NCBI RefSeq assembly: GCF_020829495.1
Contig: NZ_JAIVFQ010000048.1
Location: 1-55,041, forward strand
DNA from: Nostoc favosum CHAB5714
GTDB taxonomy: Bacteria; Cyanobacteriota; Cyanobacteriia; Cyanobacteriales; Nostocaceae
Direction: 5' to 3'
DNA length: 55,041 nt
Of the stretch, positions 7,350-15,776 are shown in pieces; the stretch's first letter is position 1, and each line of letters opens with the position of its first letter. Below the pieces are notes generated by a model. The model was not told the origin of the DNA, made no database searches, and saw only the letters and a program-made list of their open reading frames with translations. The position numbers and the translations under genes are program-made.

Positions 7350-7733
7350 TTGCCCTACCTAACTAACCATTAGAACTTTTTGTTGAAATGTAGCCAAAAT
7401 CTGTCCACAGCTTCAATCCATAATTCACAGCATTCTTTAATTTATACCAAAAATCACTACAATACCGTGCAATAAACTACATTAATTTACCAAATTTTAA
7501 AGTATAAAAAACAACATTTTCTTTACTAAAATATTCTTTCTAGACATAAAAAATCAAAACGGAACATCAAATATCTGCTGTAATCATCTCACTTAAATTA
7601 TGTTTATAGCCTTTCTTAATGACATCTTAGCCCCCTCTCGAAGAGCGGGGAGGGGGTTGGGGGTGGGGTTCTTATACTTCACTCAACCGAGAACCGCTAT
7701 ATACTAGTCGTAGTGAGTTTGGTATAAAAACCT
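7350..7733. other. Divergent intergenic region between the caspase gene and the two-gene unit
   Basis: These 384 bp are AT-rich and must carry the promoters for both the minus-strand caspase gene and the plus-strand genes from 7734. A copy of the GC-rich repeat lies at about 7630-7672 (CCCCCTCTCGAAGAGCGGGG and GGTTGGGGGTGGGG). A TATACTAGTCGTAGTGAG stretch near 7699-7716 lies close to the plus-strand start, but I cannot assign -35/-10 boxes with confidence. Confidence 0.5.
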
Positions 7734-8204
7734 ATGAATACAAAGGCTGACAATACTATCATCGCTTTTCTCTTGGCGCTTCAAGACTTAAAAACCGCCC
7801 TTGGAGAACAAGAGAAACATAATTTAAAAGAAGTTGCCAAGCAATTAGACACCCAACCCAAAGCTTGGGAAGACTATATTAAAGGACGTTTATTAGAAAT
7901 AATTACCCCTAATCCTGACTTAAATCAGTCTTATCAATTTTATAAATCTCAATTAGATAATCTCGAAGAAATTCCTGGTGATTTACTTCCTACTGAGGCA
8001 GAAATTAGTAGACTCAATACTCCTGAAAAGGCTCCAATAACTAGAGGCTTTAAACCAAAAAATGAAGCCACAGGCTACGAAACCCAACTCAATAATGTTG
8101 TAGTCATTGTTGGTAGTTCTTCTCAACCAGAAGAAACAGTTAAACAAGCCACATTTTTAGAAAAATGGAAACAATTTTTATCTCAATCCAATCAATCAAA
8201 TTAG
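7734..8204 (+). CDS. Uncharacterised helical protein, first gene of a pair
   Basis: A 156-residue hydrophilic protein without a signal peptide or membrane segment. The first 90 residues look mostly helical (AFLLALQDLKTALGEQEK, then PDLNQSYQFYKSQLDNL), a linker rich in P, T and E follows, and a short beta-like NNVVVIVGSSSQ lies near residues 122-133. I do not recognise a named domain. It ends 10 bp before the next gene on the same strand and stands divergent to the caspase/nSTAND gene. A role as a cytosolic adaptor of that system is inferred from position only. The ATG at 7734 is preferred. Confidence 0.7.
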   Translation: MNTKADNTIIAFLLALQDLKTALGEQEKHNLKEVAKQLDTQPKAWEDYIKGRLLEIITPNPDLNQSYQFYKSQLDNLEEIPGDLLPTEAEISRLNTPEKAPITRGFKPKNEATGYETQLNNVVVIVGSSSQPEETVKQATFLEKWKQFLSQSNQSN

Positions 8205-8214
8205 TTTTTCCCTT

Positions 8215-9531
8215 GTGATGAGCGATTTAATCTATCCTACACTCGATTTGTTTTTATATGCTTTAAAAACTTCTTTAAACACAACTGATGCAGAAACACA
8301 AAAAAACAAAGCAGCTTTTTTAGATCAATTACCTTCTGATACTCAATTTAACGATCCTGACATTGAAACCGAGTATTTAGAGATTACCCATCCTACTCAA
8401 ATTAACTTTATTTCCCAGAATAAAACTTTAGAAGGATACTATTATGCTGTTAGATTAAATGACACTTATGGCTTACAAATTGATTCTTCTATTAATAATC
8501 AAACCGAAACTCAACCAGCTAAGTCTTTTGCAATCTTAAAAACTGAAATCGAACAAAAACTAAATAAAGAACTGGCAACAATTGGAAAAACCTGGTTGCT
8601 TTCTGGTTGGCTACCAGAAAACTCGTCTCAAAATCCTGAAGATATTGCCAAAGATTGCTATTATGCTTTATTTAAAGATACTTATTGGCAACCAGAAAAA
8701 GGTAATTTTTTAGGTGGAAAAGTTTTTGAAGTAGGGCGCTCAGGAAATATAAATCAGAGTCGAGAAAAAGTAACCACTCATTCAAATAATCACGAACATC
8801 ATGTGATTATTTCTATTTATCCTCATCGAGAGAGCGCAGAAAAAGCTGCGGAATTTTATAAAGATTGGATGGGGTTATTTTGTTATCGAAGTAAGATTTC
8901 GTGGGCTTATTGGCAAAGTCGTTTAGTCAAAGAATCTCTGCTCAATCATTATAAACAGATTGAAGAAAATAGAAAAATTACCAATCAAAGTAATTCTCGG
9001 CAAGAAAAGCAGAATATTACAACTTCTCGCAAAATTTTAAATAACGTTGATAACATTCTCCAGCAATACACAATCGACTTACTCAACCTCTCTTTCCAAA
9101 AACAAATTATTGAAATTAATTTATCTAATTATCAAATACGCTTGGCTTTGATTAAAGAAAAAGCAGGTCAAAATAATCAGTTAGATTTTTTAGAAAAATT
9201 TAGCGAACTAGCCAACAAAAAATATTTACCACAAATTACCAAAGATATCGAAAATATGCAGCTTGGCTTGCAACTTTTAGAAGATACAATTAACGCTACT
9301 CGCAGTCGCATAGAAGTCGAAAAATCTGAACGAGAGCGTAACTTCCAAGAGCTTGTGGCTGTTGCGGGTGCTGGTATAGCAACCGTATCTCTGGTAAGAG
9401 AGACGGCAAAAGATTGTAAAGATATTTTTAAGAAAGTTGACTTTTTTTGCAACTATCCTTTAAGTGCGAGTTTAATAGTTGGAATTATTGTTAGTTTTAT
9501 GGTTTGGTGGCTGAGAAAACGATTGCGATAA
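8215..9531 (+). CDS. Uncharacterised membrane-anchored coiled-coil protein
   Basis: A protein of about 438 residues. The N-terminal part (about 1-250, starting with LIYPTLDLFLYALK) seems globular and contains GKTWLLSGWLP, CYYALFKDTYWQP and HHVIISIYPHRE. A long helical coiled-coil region (about 255-390) follows, and one C-terminal membrane segment near 410-432 (LSASLIVGIIVSFMVWWL) ends in RKRLR. Topology suggests a cytoplasmic domain tethered to the membrane. A GTG at 8215 is followed at once by an ATG at 8218; the latter may be the true start. The gene forms a likely operon with 7734-8204 and is divergent to the caspase gene. Function is not recognised; partnership with the caspase/nSTAND protein is inferred from position. 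Confidence 0.75.
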   Translation: MMSDLIYPTLDLFLYALKTSLNTTDAETQKNKAAFLDQLPSDTQFNDPDIETEYLEITHPTQINFISQNKTLEGYYYAVRLNDTYGLQIDSSINNQTETQPAKSFAILKTEIEQKLNKELATIGKTWLLSGWLPENSSQNPEDIAKDCYYALFKDTYWQPEKGNFLGGKVFEVGRSGNINQSREKVTTHSNNHEHHVIISIYPHRESAEKAAEFYKDWMGLFCYRSKISWAYWQSRLVKESLLNHYKQIEENRKITNQSNSRQEKQNITTSRKILNNVDNILQQYTIDLLNLSFQKQIIEINLSNYQIRLALIKEKAGQNNQLDFLEKFSELANKKYLPQITKDIENMQLGLQLLEDTINATRSRIEVEKSERERNFQELVAVAGAGIATVSLVRETAKDCKDIFKKVDFFCNYPLSASLIVGIIVSFMVWWLRKRLR

Positions 9532-9605
9532 GCGAAGCTTAAGCCTTCTCCTTTGGAGAGGCTAGCGCGAACGGCTATCGTGAGATAATGTAATATCCTC
9601 ACTTG

Positions 9606-9664
9606 TCGAATTCCTTGGCTGATCGACTAAAATAACTTTTTCGTAAACACTACGAGGTATTGCG
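9606..9664. pseudogene. Small remnant of a glmS-like 3' end
   Basis: Two pieces of glmS are recognisable. ACTTGTCGAATTCCTTGGCT and the next bases to about 9627 match the last codons of glmS at 10494-10521. Directly after, 9630-9664 (AAATAACTTTTTCGTAAACA onward) matches 10714-10748 at 33 of 35 positions. In intact glmS these pieces are about 190 bp apart, so the remnant carries an internal deletion. It is in the same orientation as glmS and too short to encode anything. The 9532-9799 interval also holds a GCGTAGGCG element (9662-9690) and the perfect palindrome AGACGCGATAAATCGCGTCT at 9741-9760, which differs by one central base pair from the palindrome at 21499-21518. Confidence 0.75.
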
Positions 9665-9799
9665 TAGGCGCAGCTTAACCTAAGCATCGGTATTTTCTAG
9701 CTTGGGTTAAGGGTTATTGGTATAGATAATTGGTCTTTCAAGACGCGATAAATCGCGTCTCTACATAGGGTTTTGGGCTTATCTGAACTGTATTGTTTC

Positions 9800-10375
9800 C
9801 TAACCAACATTACCCACAGCTAACACTTGTTCAACTGTAAGTGCAATTTCCGGGAAAGTTGCAGACACAATTTGCTGACTCCCGCTAAACTCTTTTTCCT
9901 CGTACAATCCATCTTCCAACAATAAAATCGTAATTTTTGACTTGATTGGGTCTACAATCCAATATTCAGGAATCTCCAACGCTGCATATTCAGAACGTTT
10001 GTGGCGATAATCGCGTTTAACCGAATCAAGACTGACAACTTCCACTACTAATATCGGCGCAGACTGACAAACAGCAGACTCATCAAGGAATTCCATCACC
10101 TGTTCAGCCTTTACAACATAAACATCAGGTAATCTTGACTTTCGCCATCCGGTTCTTACCCCCGCCTCTCTAAAGCATAGCCAAGGTAAACTCAAGCGAT
10201 TGATTTCTGTGTCAAATGTCTGTTCAAGGAATTTAGCGAGCAGTAAATGTCTAAAAGTTGGTGGATTCATGCGTTCTAGTTTCCCATCCACCAATTCATA
10301 ACGGCTATCAGTACCATCGTTATAAGCGAGATATTCTTCAAAAGAGTATAAACGCTCTGTAGTTGTCTGTGTCAT
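9800..10375 (-). CDS. Uma2 family (DUF820) putative nuclease
   Basis: This 191-residue protein belongs to the Uma2/DUF820 family, a PD-(D/E)XK-type nuclease fold greatly expanded in filamentous cyanobacteria. Visible marks are the N-terminal YSFEEYLAY, the YELVDGKLERM strand-turn, the catalytic-type LPDVYVV near 130-136, ILVVEVVS around 155-162 and the YWIVDP motif near 190-kb-typical spacing before the C-terminal strands. Length is typical. The ATG at 10375 gives the full family start. It is a single gene between the glmS remnant and glmS. Biological role is unsettled; these proteins often sit in mobile or repeat-rich areas. Confidence 0.88.
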   Translation of the reverse strand: MTQTTTERLYSFEEYLAYNDGTDSRYELVDGKLERMNPPTFRHLLLAKFLEQTFDTEINRLSLPWLCFREAGVRTGWRKSRLPDVYVVKAEQVMEFLDESAVCQSAPILVVEVVSLDSVKRDYRHKRSEYAALEIPEYWIVDPIKSKITILLLEDGLYEEKEFSGSQQIVSATFPEIALTVEQVLAVGNVG

Positions 10376-10477
10376 CGTGCAACATTTAAATAAAGGGTTT
10401 TTTTGAGGTAGTCCTCAAAAAATCATAAACACATTGGCTTGTAGTAGCGCACAGACGCTACTACCTCTATTAATAGA

Positions 10478-12367
10478 CTATTCCACAGTTACAGACTTGG
10501 CCAAATTTCTTGGCTGATCGACATCCAAACCGCGACGGGCGGCAATATGATAAGCCAATAGTTGCAAAGGAACTACTGTCAGAATCGGAGAAAGTAATTC
10601 TTCCACATGAGAGACAGGAAGAAGATCGTTAAAGATTTCCCCAGCTTCGCCATCGTTGACGGGAGTCACGCCAATTAACCGAGAATCTCTGGCTTTGGCT
10701 TCTTGGGCATTGGAAATAACTTTTTCGTACACACTACCAGGTATTGCGATCGCAACTACTGGTACTTTCGCATCTAAAAGTGCGATCGGGCCATGTTTCA
10801 TCTCTCCAGCCGGATACCCTTCGGCGTGAATGTAGCTGATTTCTTTTAATTTCAACGCCCCTTCCAAAGCAATAGGAAAGTTAATTCCTCTACCTATAAA
10901 AATGAAATCTTGAGTTTCGGCGAATTCGTGGGCTAGCTGTTCGGTTAAACGTTCCTGACTTTCTAAAGTTGCCTCAATTTCTTTAGGAATTTGCCGCAAC
11001 CCATTAATAATTTTCTCTAAAATATCTTTTGAAACTGTCTGACGAAAAGCTGCTAAATCCAATGCCAAAGCATAAAACGCCATCAGTTGGGCGGTAAAAG
11101 TTTTTGTCGCCGCTACCCCAATTTCAATTCCCGCTAGAGTACTGATGATATGCGGCACTAGATGACCAAGGCTGCTTTCGGGGCGATTGGTAATGCCCAG
11201 TAGTCGCGCTTGATATTTAGGTTCTTTCCCTTGGCGACGTTCTTTTTCCATCGCCAAAGCTGCTAGGGTATCGGCAGTTTCACCTGATTGGGTAACACCA
11301 ACGATCAACGTGTTAGCCGTTACGGGTGATGGTGCATAGCGATACTCAGAAGCGTAATGTACCTGAGTTGAAATTCCTGCTAGTTGTTCGAGTAAATATT
11401 TTCCGATTAATGCTGCGTGCCAACTTGTACCACAGGCGACGATCTGAATTTGTTCTAAATCAGTGTATAAATCCGCAGGTAAACCAAGGTTGATTGGTGA
11501 TTCGGTAGATTCGACTGGATTAAAATAAGCGTCTAAACTCGCTCTTACTACCCCTGGTTGCTCATGGATTTCTTTGAGCATGAAGTGTTTGAATCCCTGC
11601 TTTTCTACCATTGCAGGATTAAAGTTGAGCAGCCGGGGTTGTTTTTTCAACCTGTCGCCAGCAAAATTGTAAATCTCAACGCCCAAAGGAGTGAGGCGGG
11701 CAATTTCGCCATTTTCCAAAGGTAGCACTGCACGGGTGTAGGCAACGATCGCAGGCGTGTCAGATGCACAAAAGAACTCCCCTTGCCCAAAACCAATTAC
11801 CAAAGGCGCTTGCTGGCGGACAACAATCAATTCATCGGGGTAGTCAGCAGAAATAACTGCAAGTGCAAACGCCCCGTGCAAGTGGTTAACGGCTTGGCGA
11901 ATTGCCTCTAAGAAGGGGGATGAGGAAGATAAGGGAGATGAGGGGGGAAGATTCTTTAAAAATTCGGCTATGAGATGGGGAATTACTTCTGTATCGGTTT
12001 CAGAAAGAAACTGGTGTCCTTTTCCTTTGAGTTCCTCGCGTAACTCGCGGTAATTTTCGATAATGCCATTTTGCACCACCGCCACTCGCTTTGCCGTATC
12101 CATGTGGGGATGGGCGTTGTACTCTTCTGGTTTACCATGAGTTGCCCAGCGTGTGTGACCAATACCAATCTGGGCAGGGGTTTCTATTTGTTCCAGTTTA
12201 GAACGCAGGTTATGCAGTTTGCCCTTTGCCCGCACACAATTAACCTCACCTTCCCAAACAGTGGCGATTCCAGCCGAATCGTAGCCCCTGTACTCTAGTT
12301 TTTCCAGCCCAGCCAATAAAATGTCTGTCGCCGCTTGAGTGCCTATATATCCAACGATTCCGCACAT
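10478..12367 (-). CDS. glmS: Glutamine--fructose-6-phosphate aminotransferase (isomerising)
   Basis: GlmS makes glucosamine-6-phosphate from fructose-6-phosphate and glutamine, the first step towards UDP-GlcNAc for peptidoglycan and lipopolysaccharide. The 629-residue protein begins MCGIVGYIG with the nucleophilic Cys2 after Met removal, followed by the glutaminase domain (YRGYDSAGIA, GIGHTRWATHG). Two SIS sugar-phosphate isomerase domains follow (CGTSWHAALIGKY, VTQSGETADTLAAL, then GRGINFPIALEGALKLKEISYIHAEGYPAGE). The C-terminus ends RNLAKSVTVE, as in the family. A low-complexity insert, PPSSPLSSSSPF, near residues 143-154 seems to come from an expanded CTCATCTCCC-type repeat inside the gene. 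The gene lies downstream of psaC on the same strand, separated by about 380 bp of repeats. Confidence 0.97.
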   Translation of the reverse strand: MCGIVGYIGTQAATDILLAGLEKLEYRGYDSAGIATVWEGEVNCVRAKGKLHNLRSKLEQIETPAQIGIGHTRWATHGKPEEYNAHPHMDTAKRVAVVQNGIIENYRELREELKGKGHQFLSETDTEVIPHLIAEFLKNLPPSSPLSSSSPFLEAIRQAVNHLHGAFALAVISADYPDELIVVRQQAPLVIGFGQGEFFCASDTPAIVAYTRAVLPLENGEIARLTPLGVEIYNFAGDRLKKQPRLLNFNPAMVEKQGFKHFMLKEIHEQPGVVRASLDAYFNPVESTESPINLGLPADLYTDLEQIQIVACGTSWHAALIGKYLLEQLAGISTQVHYASEYRYAPSPVTANTLIVGVTQSGETADTLAALAMEKERRQGKEPKYQARLLGITNRPESSLGHLVPHIISTLAGIEIGVAATKTFTAQLMAFYALALDLAAFRQTVSKDILEKIINGLRQIPKEIEATLESQERLTEQLAHEFAETQDFIFIGRGINFPIALEGALKLKEISYIHAEGYPAGEMKHGPIALLDAKVPVVAIAIPGSVYEKVISNAQEAKARDSRLIGVTPVNDGEAGEIFNDLLPVSHVEELLSPILTVVPLQLLAYHIAARRGLDVDQPRNLAKSVTVE

Positions 12368-12748
12368 TGTTCACACCACTTTTTTTCAGGATGATTAAAT
12401 CCAGTATAGTTCTTAGCACAAACTCGACGTTTTGCAAAGAAAAAAGGGAGTAAATTACTCCCTCTACCACTAGGTATTGCTAAAGATGTTTTCTATTAAG
12501 AAACTTTAAAAGTTTTGAACACTGAGGTCTGAGTTCTGAGTGCTGAGTGAAGAATCAAGAAATTGTTTTTTTGATTTACTTCTTTTGCCTCAGGACTCAA
12601 GACCCAGAACTCAGCGAGAACTCTGAGCAAAGCAAAGGCTTGCGCCTCTCCCTTGTGTCCAAGGAACACAAGGCAACAGTTCTGAAAGAACGGTTGGGCA
12701 GTAGACCTGCATTGCGATCAGAAGTTCGGTGACTTAGCACTGAGCTTT
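12368..12748. other. Gene-free spacer between psaC and glmS with direct repeats
   Basis: The interval contains TCTGAGTTCTGAGTGCTGAG-type direct repeats near 12525-12550, their complements (CAGGACTCAAGACCCAGAACTC) near 12592-12620, and a 'GCTTGCGCC...GGAACACAAGGCAACAGTTC' dispersed element near 12637-12680. An AAAAGGGAGTAAATTACTCCCTC hairpin at about 12444-12466, just past the glmS start, could be a terminator. I see no gene. Confidence 0.5.
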
Positions 12749-12994
12749 TTAGTAAGCCAGACCCATACTGCGAGTTGTTTCAGCGCCCAGGTAAACCCGG
12801 ATGCTCAAAAAGTCGGTGGGACAAGCGGTTTCGCAGCGCTTACAGCCCACGCAGTCTTCTGTACGGGGTGAAGAGGCAATTTGAGCAGCTTTACAGCCAT
12901 CCCAAGGAACCATCTCTAGTACATCAGTAGGGCAAGCGCGGACGCATTGGGTGCAGCCAATGCAGGTATCGTAGATTTTTACGGAATGAGACAT
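12749..12994 (-). CDS. psaC: Photosystem I subunit VII, two [4Fe-4S] ferredoxin subunit PsaC
   Basis: PsaC binds the terminal FA and FB clusters on the stromal side of photosystem I and passes electrons to ferredoxin. The 81-residue protein has the full invariant pattern: C11, C14, C17, C21 with CP, and C48, C51, C54, C58 with CP. The stretch WDGCKAAQIASSPRTEDCVG and the C-terminus RSMGLAY are essentially identical to other cyanobacterial PsaC proteins. The minus strand carries GGAGCGG about 8 bases before the ATG, a good ribosome binding site. It marks the genome as an oxygenic phototroph. Confidence 0.99.
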   Translation of the reverse strand: MSHSVKIYDTCIGCTQCVRACPTDVLEMVPWDGCKAAQIASSPRTEDCVGCKRCETACPTDFLSIRVYLGAETTRSMGLAY

Positions 12995-13551
12995 TGAAAA
13001 AACCGCTCCTTTCGAGTGTTCTTCTCTGCGAAAGAATCATAATCAACGCATAGTTTACCGCAGTGGTTGATAGGCCGTAATCAAAAGGCTACATAACTTC
13101 AAACAATGTAATGAGCACCCTTGATAAGTGGTTTTGCGCGATCGTCCCTATTGCTTTATTAATTAGCAACATCATAGGAGCGTATTTACCCCATTGATAT
13201 ACCATAGTGGGGTTGAATCGTAAAGACAAATGAAACAAAAGTCAATCTAAAAGACTAGTACCGCAAGGCAAAAGTCAAAAGTCATGGGCTTTTTAGGAAT
13301 TTTAAATGGTTGCTCTATTTCCGCCGTGGCGTACTAGATACAGAAATTATCTATGGTAAGTAACTACGCAAAATTAATTACAGTCATTGCGAGCGTTGGC
13401 GCAGCCTCTCGTACCTCTGACTTCTGCCGCAAGTTAAGAGGCGACAGCCCCCCATTAAGCATTCCCAGTCAGAGCAGGGGAACGAGAGATATATAAAAGC
13501 TGATATTTGACTTTTTAAATCTGGCAAACTTATAATTTCTACTTTTCCATA
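12995..13551. other. psaC upstream region and repeats, no gene seen
   Basis: The psaC leader and promoter must lie in the part near 12995-13100. Further away lie a GCGAGCGTTGGCGCAGCC dispersed repeat (about 13388-13405) and ordinary AT-rich DNA. The GCGCGATCG octamer-like site lies near 13136-13144. No reading frame here is convincing. Confidence 0.5.
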
Positions 13552-13788
13552 TCAAAGAATTTCTGAAATTGCAAACTCATCAGTTATAGCAGCAATTTCT
13601 ATTGGAATCTTTGCCTCATGAACCATCACTTCCAGTTGTTCTTCCGAATTTTTGGCATCAGCCAATTTATCTTTTGTATACTCGCTTTCTCGGATTTGTC
13701 GAGCAATACTTTCTAGTAGCCAAAGTTGTTCTTCCACAGACAAGGCACGGACGGAGCGCTCAATTTCTAGTAAATTTGGTGATATCAT
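13552..13788 (-). CDS. Small conserved-looking protein, possible antitoxin
   Basis: From an internal ATG at 13788 the product is 78 residues beginning MISPNLLEIERSVRAL, SVEEQLWLLESIARQIRES. That amphipathic start resembles small cyanobacterial antitoxin-like proteins in which 'LS-x-EE-Q-LLE' recurs. The frame stays open 25 residues further upstream to 13863, but that extension looks unrelated to the family. No toxin gene adjoins it. A role as an orphan antitoxin is tentative. Confidence 0.5.
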   Translation of the reverse strand: MISPNLLEIERSVRALSVEEQLWLLESIARQIRESEYTKDKLADAKNSEEQLEVMVHEAKIPIEIAAITDEFAISEIL

Positions 13789-13999
13789 ATAGCTTTCTGA
13801 TTCTAAGCGGGACGTATTTTTCAAAGATATTATATTCAGTCTATCTGCAAAAGTATAGAGCATCGCAAATCCCCCCTGATTTTCCCCAAGTTTATCTTTT
13901 CACAAATCATAAGAGATTGCTATAAATAACCAAAAGCCAGTTTGATGAGTTTTTAATTAAGTATTCCTGCTCAAGCAAAATGTACGCTAAACTGGCTAC

Positions 14000-14365
14000 A
14001 TGAATTACGAAACAGCTCGGAAACTCCTCATAGATCAGACAATCACAACCGAGGAAAACCCAGATGCGCTGTTGACGCGTATGAAACAGGGGAAACCACC
14101 GGTACCCGGTCAGATCACCTCAATTTTGTTGGCATTGAAAGTGGTGTTTGAAGCCCTTAAAGATGCAAAGAGCCTAGACCGAGAGCTGGCTTTGACCCTT
14201 TATCAGTTAAGCATTAAGGCGCAGCAGCTATTTGCGGCAGGGCGTAAAGCCGGGGTTGATTGGCCGCCACTACTGAAAGAAGATTTGCTACGAATTTCCT
14301 TAGCATCTGAAAGTATCTTTTCGGGTACATGGCAAACCCTCGCTCCTATAGGGTTGGGAAAGTAG
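14000..14365 (+). CDS. Conserved cyanobacterial protein of unknown function
   Basis: A 121-residue, mostly helical soluble protein: MNYETARKLLIDQT, then MKQGKPPVPGQITSILLALK, DRELALTLYQLSIKAQQLF, GVDWPPLLKEDLLRI and SIFSGTWQ. I recognise this as a family widespread in cyanobacteria; some entries carry the name dethiobiotin synthetase, but nothing in it resembles the P-loop of BioD, so I do not adopt that name. The ATG at 14000 gives the full conserved N-terminus. It is monocistronic, with a heptamer tract behind it. Confidence 0.8.
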   Translation: MNYETARKLLIDQTITTEENPDALLTRMKQGKPPVPGQITSILLALKVVFEALKDAKSLDRELALTLYQLSIKAQQLFAAGRKAGVDWPPLLKEDLLRISLASESIFSGTWQTLAPIGLGK

Positions 14366-14437
14366 AACACCAATTCAGTAATCTTTAAACGAGAAGGGAT
14401 GAGAGAGCAGGGGGAGCAGGGGAGGCAGGGGAAGAAT

Positions 14438-14490
14438 AATTAATGACTAATGACTAATGACTAATGACTAATGACTAATGCCCAATGCCC
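14438..14490. repeat. Heptanucleotide tandem repeat (TAATGAC type)
   Basis: About five copies of TAATGAC, followed by variant CCCAATG copies, run up to the stop codon of the minus-strand gene 14492-15124. This is a typical STRR tract. Confidence 0.9.
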
Positions 14491-14491
14491 A

Positions 14492-15124
14492 TTACCGAAT
14501 TTGCAGTTCACTTTCTAACTTGTCTAGGTCAGTTTTGAGTAAAATCGTCATTTGACCGGTAAAAGCTTTGCCAGTTTTGGGTTGGGCAATTTCCACCCAG
14601 TATACATAGCGATCGCCTACTCGTAATTCTCCCTTTAAAGCTTCCCGAATTGGAGTTTTGGCAAGACGCGCCGAGTTAACTACCTTTTCGTTAGGATACT
14701 GATACACGACTTGGGCGCGATCGTAGTCTTGATAAATCTCTAAGCCATAAATTACCCGCAAAGATTCCTGAAGACGCGCAAATGTCATGCCGTTAATGGC
14801 ATCATACATAGAAATGCGCTCACTGCGAATTCTGCTACGGTCTTTGGAAAACTCCACCCTACCGGGAGGCAATACCGACGCTTGAAAAGTGAATCGTTGA
14901 GCAGCAGTATCAGTCTTTTGCACAAATAATTGCTCCCCAATCCTGGGGCGGAGTGTGGGATGTGCTTTAATCCAAGTGCCTACTTCCTCTGTACTTTGCC
15001 CGGGTAAAGCATTGGCATGGGAATCAAAAAGCGTTCCCACACACAGCCAGGGCACTAGAGAAAAAGGCAAAATCAAACAGTTAAGCAGAGATTTTTTGAG
15101 CATTTTGCTGTTGAGGACTTTCAT
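14492..15124 (-). CDS. Exported conserved cyanobacterial protein
   Basis: A 210-residue protein with an N-terminal signal peptide: basic start, hydrophobic SLLNCLILPFSLVPWLCVG, and probable cleavage after SHANA near residue 39. The mature part contains EEVGTWIKAHPTLRPRIGE, DRSRIRSERISMYDAI and GDRYVYWVEIA, and is rich in beta-strand-like segments. A second in-frame start (M8) would give a more typical signal-peptide length. I do not recognise a named domain. It probably works in the periplasm or thylakoid lumen. Confidence 0.75.
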   Translation of the reverse strand: MKVLNSKMLKKSLLNCLILPFSLVPWLCVGTLFDSHANALPGQSTEEVGTWIKAHPTLRPRIGEQLFVQKTDTAAQRFTFQASVLPPGRVEFSKDRSRIRSERISMYDAINGMTFARLQESLRVIYGLEIYQDYDRAQVVYQYPNEKVVNSARLAKTPIREALKGELRVGDRYVYWVEIAQPKTGKAFTGQMTILLKTDLDKLESELQIR

Positions 15125-15323
15125 GGAAATTTCCCCATTAGAGAGTAACCATAGTCTTCCCGTTTTTTAGCAAGATTATTTCAAGCGTCAACCCAACTTA
15201 AGACATTAAACTATAAGAAGTAGATAAATTCTTCCTAGCTCTTGCTGTGATAACTCTGTAAGCTGATGTATGAGAACGAATGAAGGCTAGCTATTATCTA
15301 GCAGATTGAAGGGGGTGGTTGTA

Positions 15324-15776
15324 GTGTTGTCATGTTTTAAAGTAGCAGATTACTTTATTTGGTTAGCAAATGAAACAGGCTCTTGTATCAGTAATCTAAA
15401 GCTGCAAAAGCTTGTGTACTATGCTCAGGCTTGGCATCTTGCACTCTATGACACTCCTCTATTCCAAGAGGATTTTCAAGCCTGGATACATGGGCCTGTG
15501 ATACCTGCGTTGTACCAGAAGTATAAGCTTTTTGGATGGCAACCAATTTTAGAGGATGCTAACCCGGAATTACCCCAAAAGGTTCAAGAGTTTCTAGATG
15601 AGGTTGCACAAGAGTACTTTGCCTGCGATGCTTATGAACTAGAACAGATGACTCATGCCGAAGCACCCTGGAATTTGGCTAGAGGAAATGTACCACCTGA
15701 TGAACCTTCTAACGAAATTATTCAGAAACAGTGGATGAAGGAGTACTACGGATCTCGTGCCGAAGAAAAGGATTAA
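15324..15776 (+). CDS. Panacea-domain (DUF4065, SocA-like) antitoxin
   Basis: The product shows the hallmarks of the Panacea/DUF4065 domain: FKVADYFIWLANE, then LKLQKLVYYAQAWHLAL and WIHGPVIPALYQKY. These proteins serve as antitoxins, often paired with diverse toxins (PanAT systems), or as proteolytic adaptors like SocA. The frame is open from a TTG at 15306, but a GTG at 15324 lies about 8 bases after the purine-rich AGGGGGTGG and yields the family-like start MLSCFKVADYF, so I chose it (150 residues). Its end overlaps the start of the next gene by 20 bp, the coupling expected of an antitoxin-toxin operon. Confidence 0.85.
   Translation: MLSCFKVADYFIWLANETGSCISNLKLQKLVYYAQAWHLALYDTPLFQEDFQAWIHGPVIPALYQKYKLFGWQPILEDANPELPQKVQEFLDEVAQEYFACDAYELEQMTHAEAPWNLARGNVPPDEPSNEIIQKQWMKEYYGSRAEEKD

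Noticed and set aside
12547..12732. 61-residue frame upstream of the psaC 3' end
   Set aside because: Composed of repeat sequence; no family features, and its 3' part translates a dispersed element.
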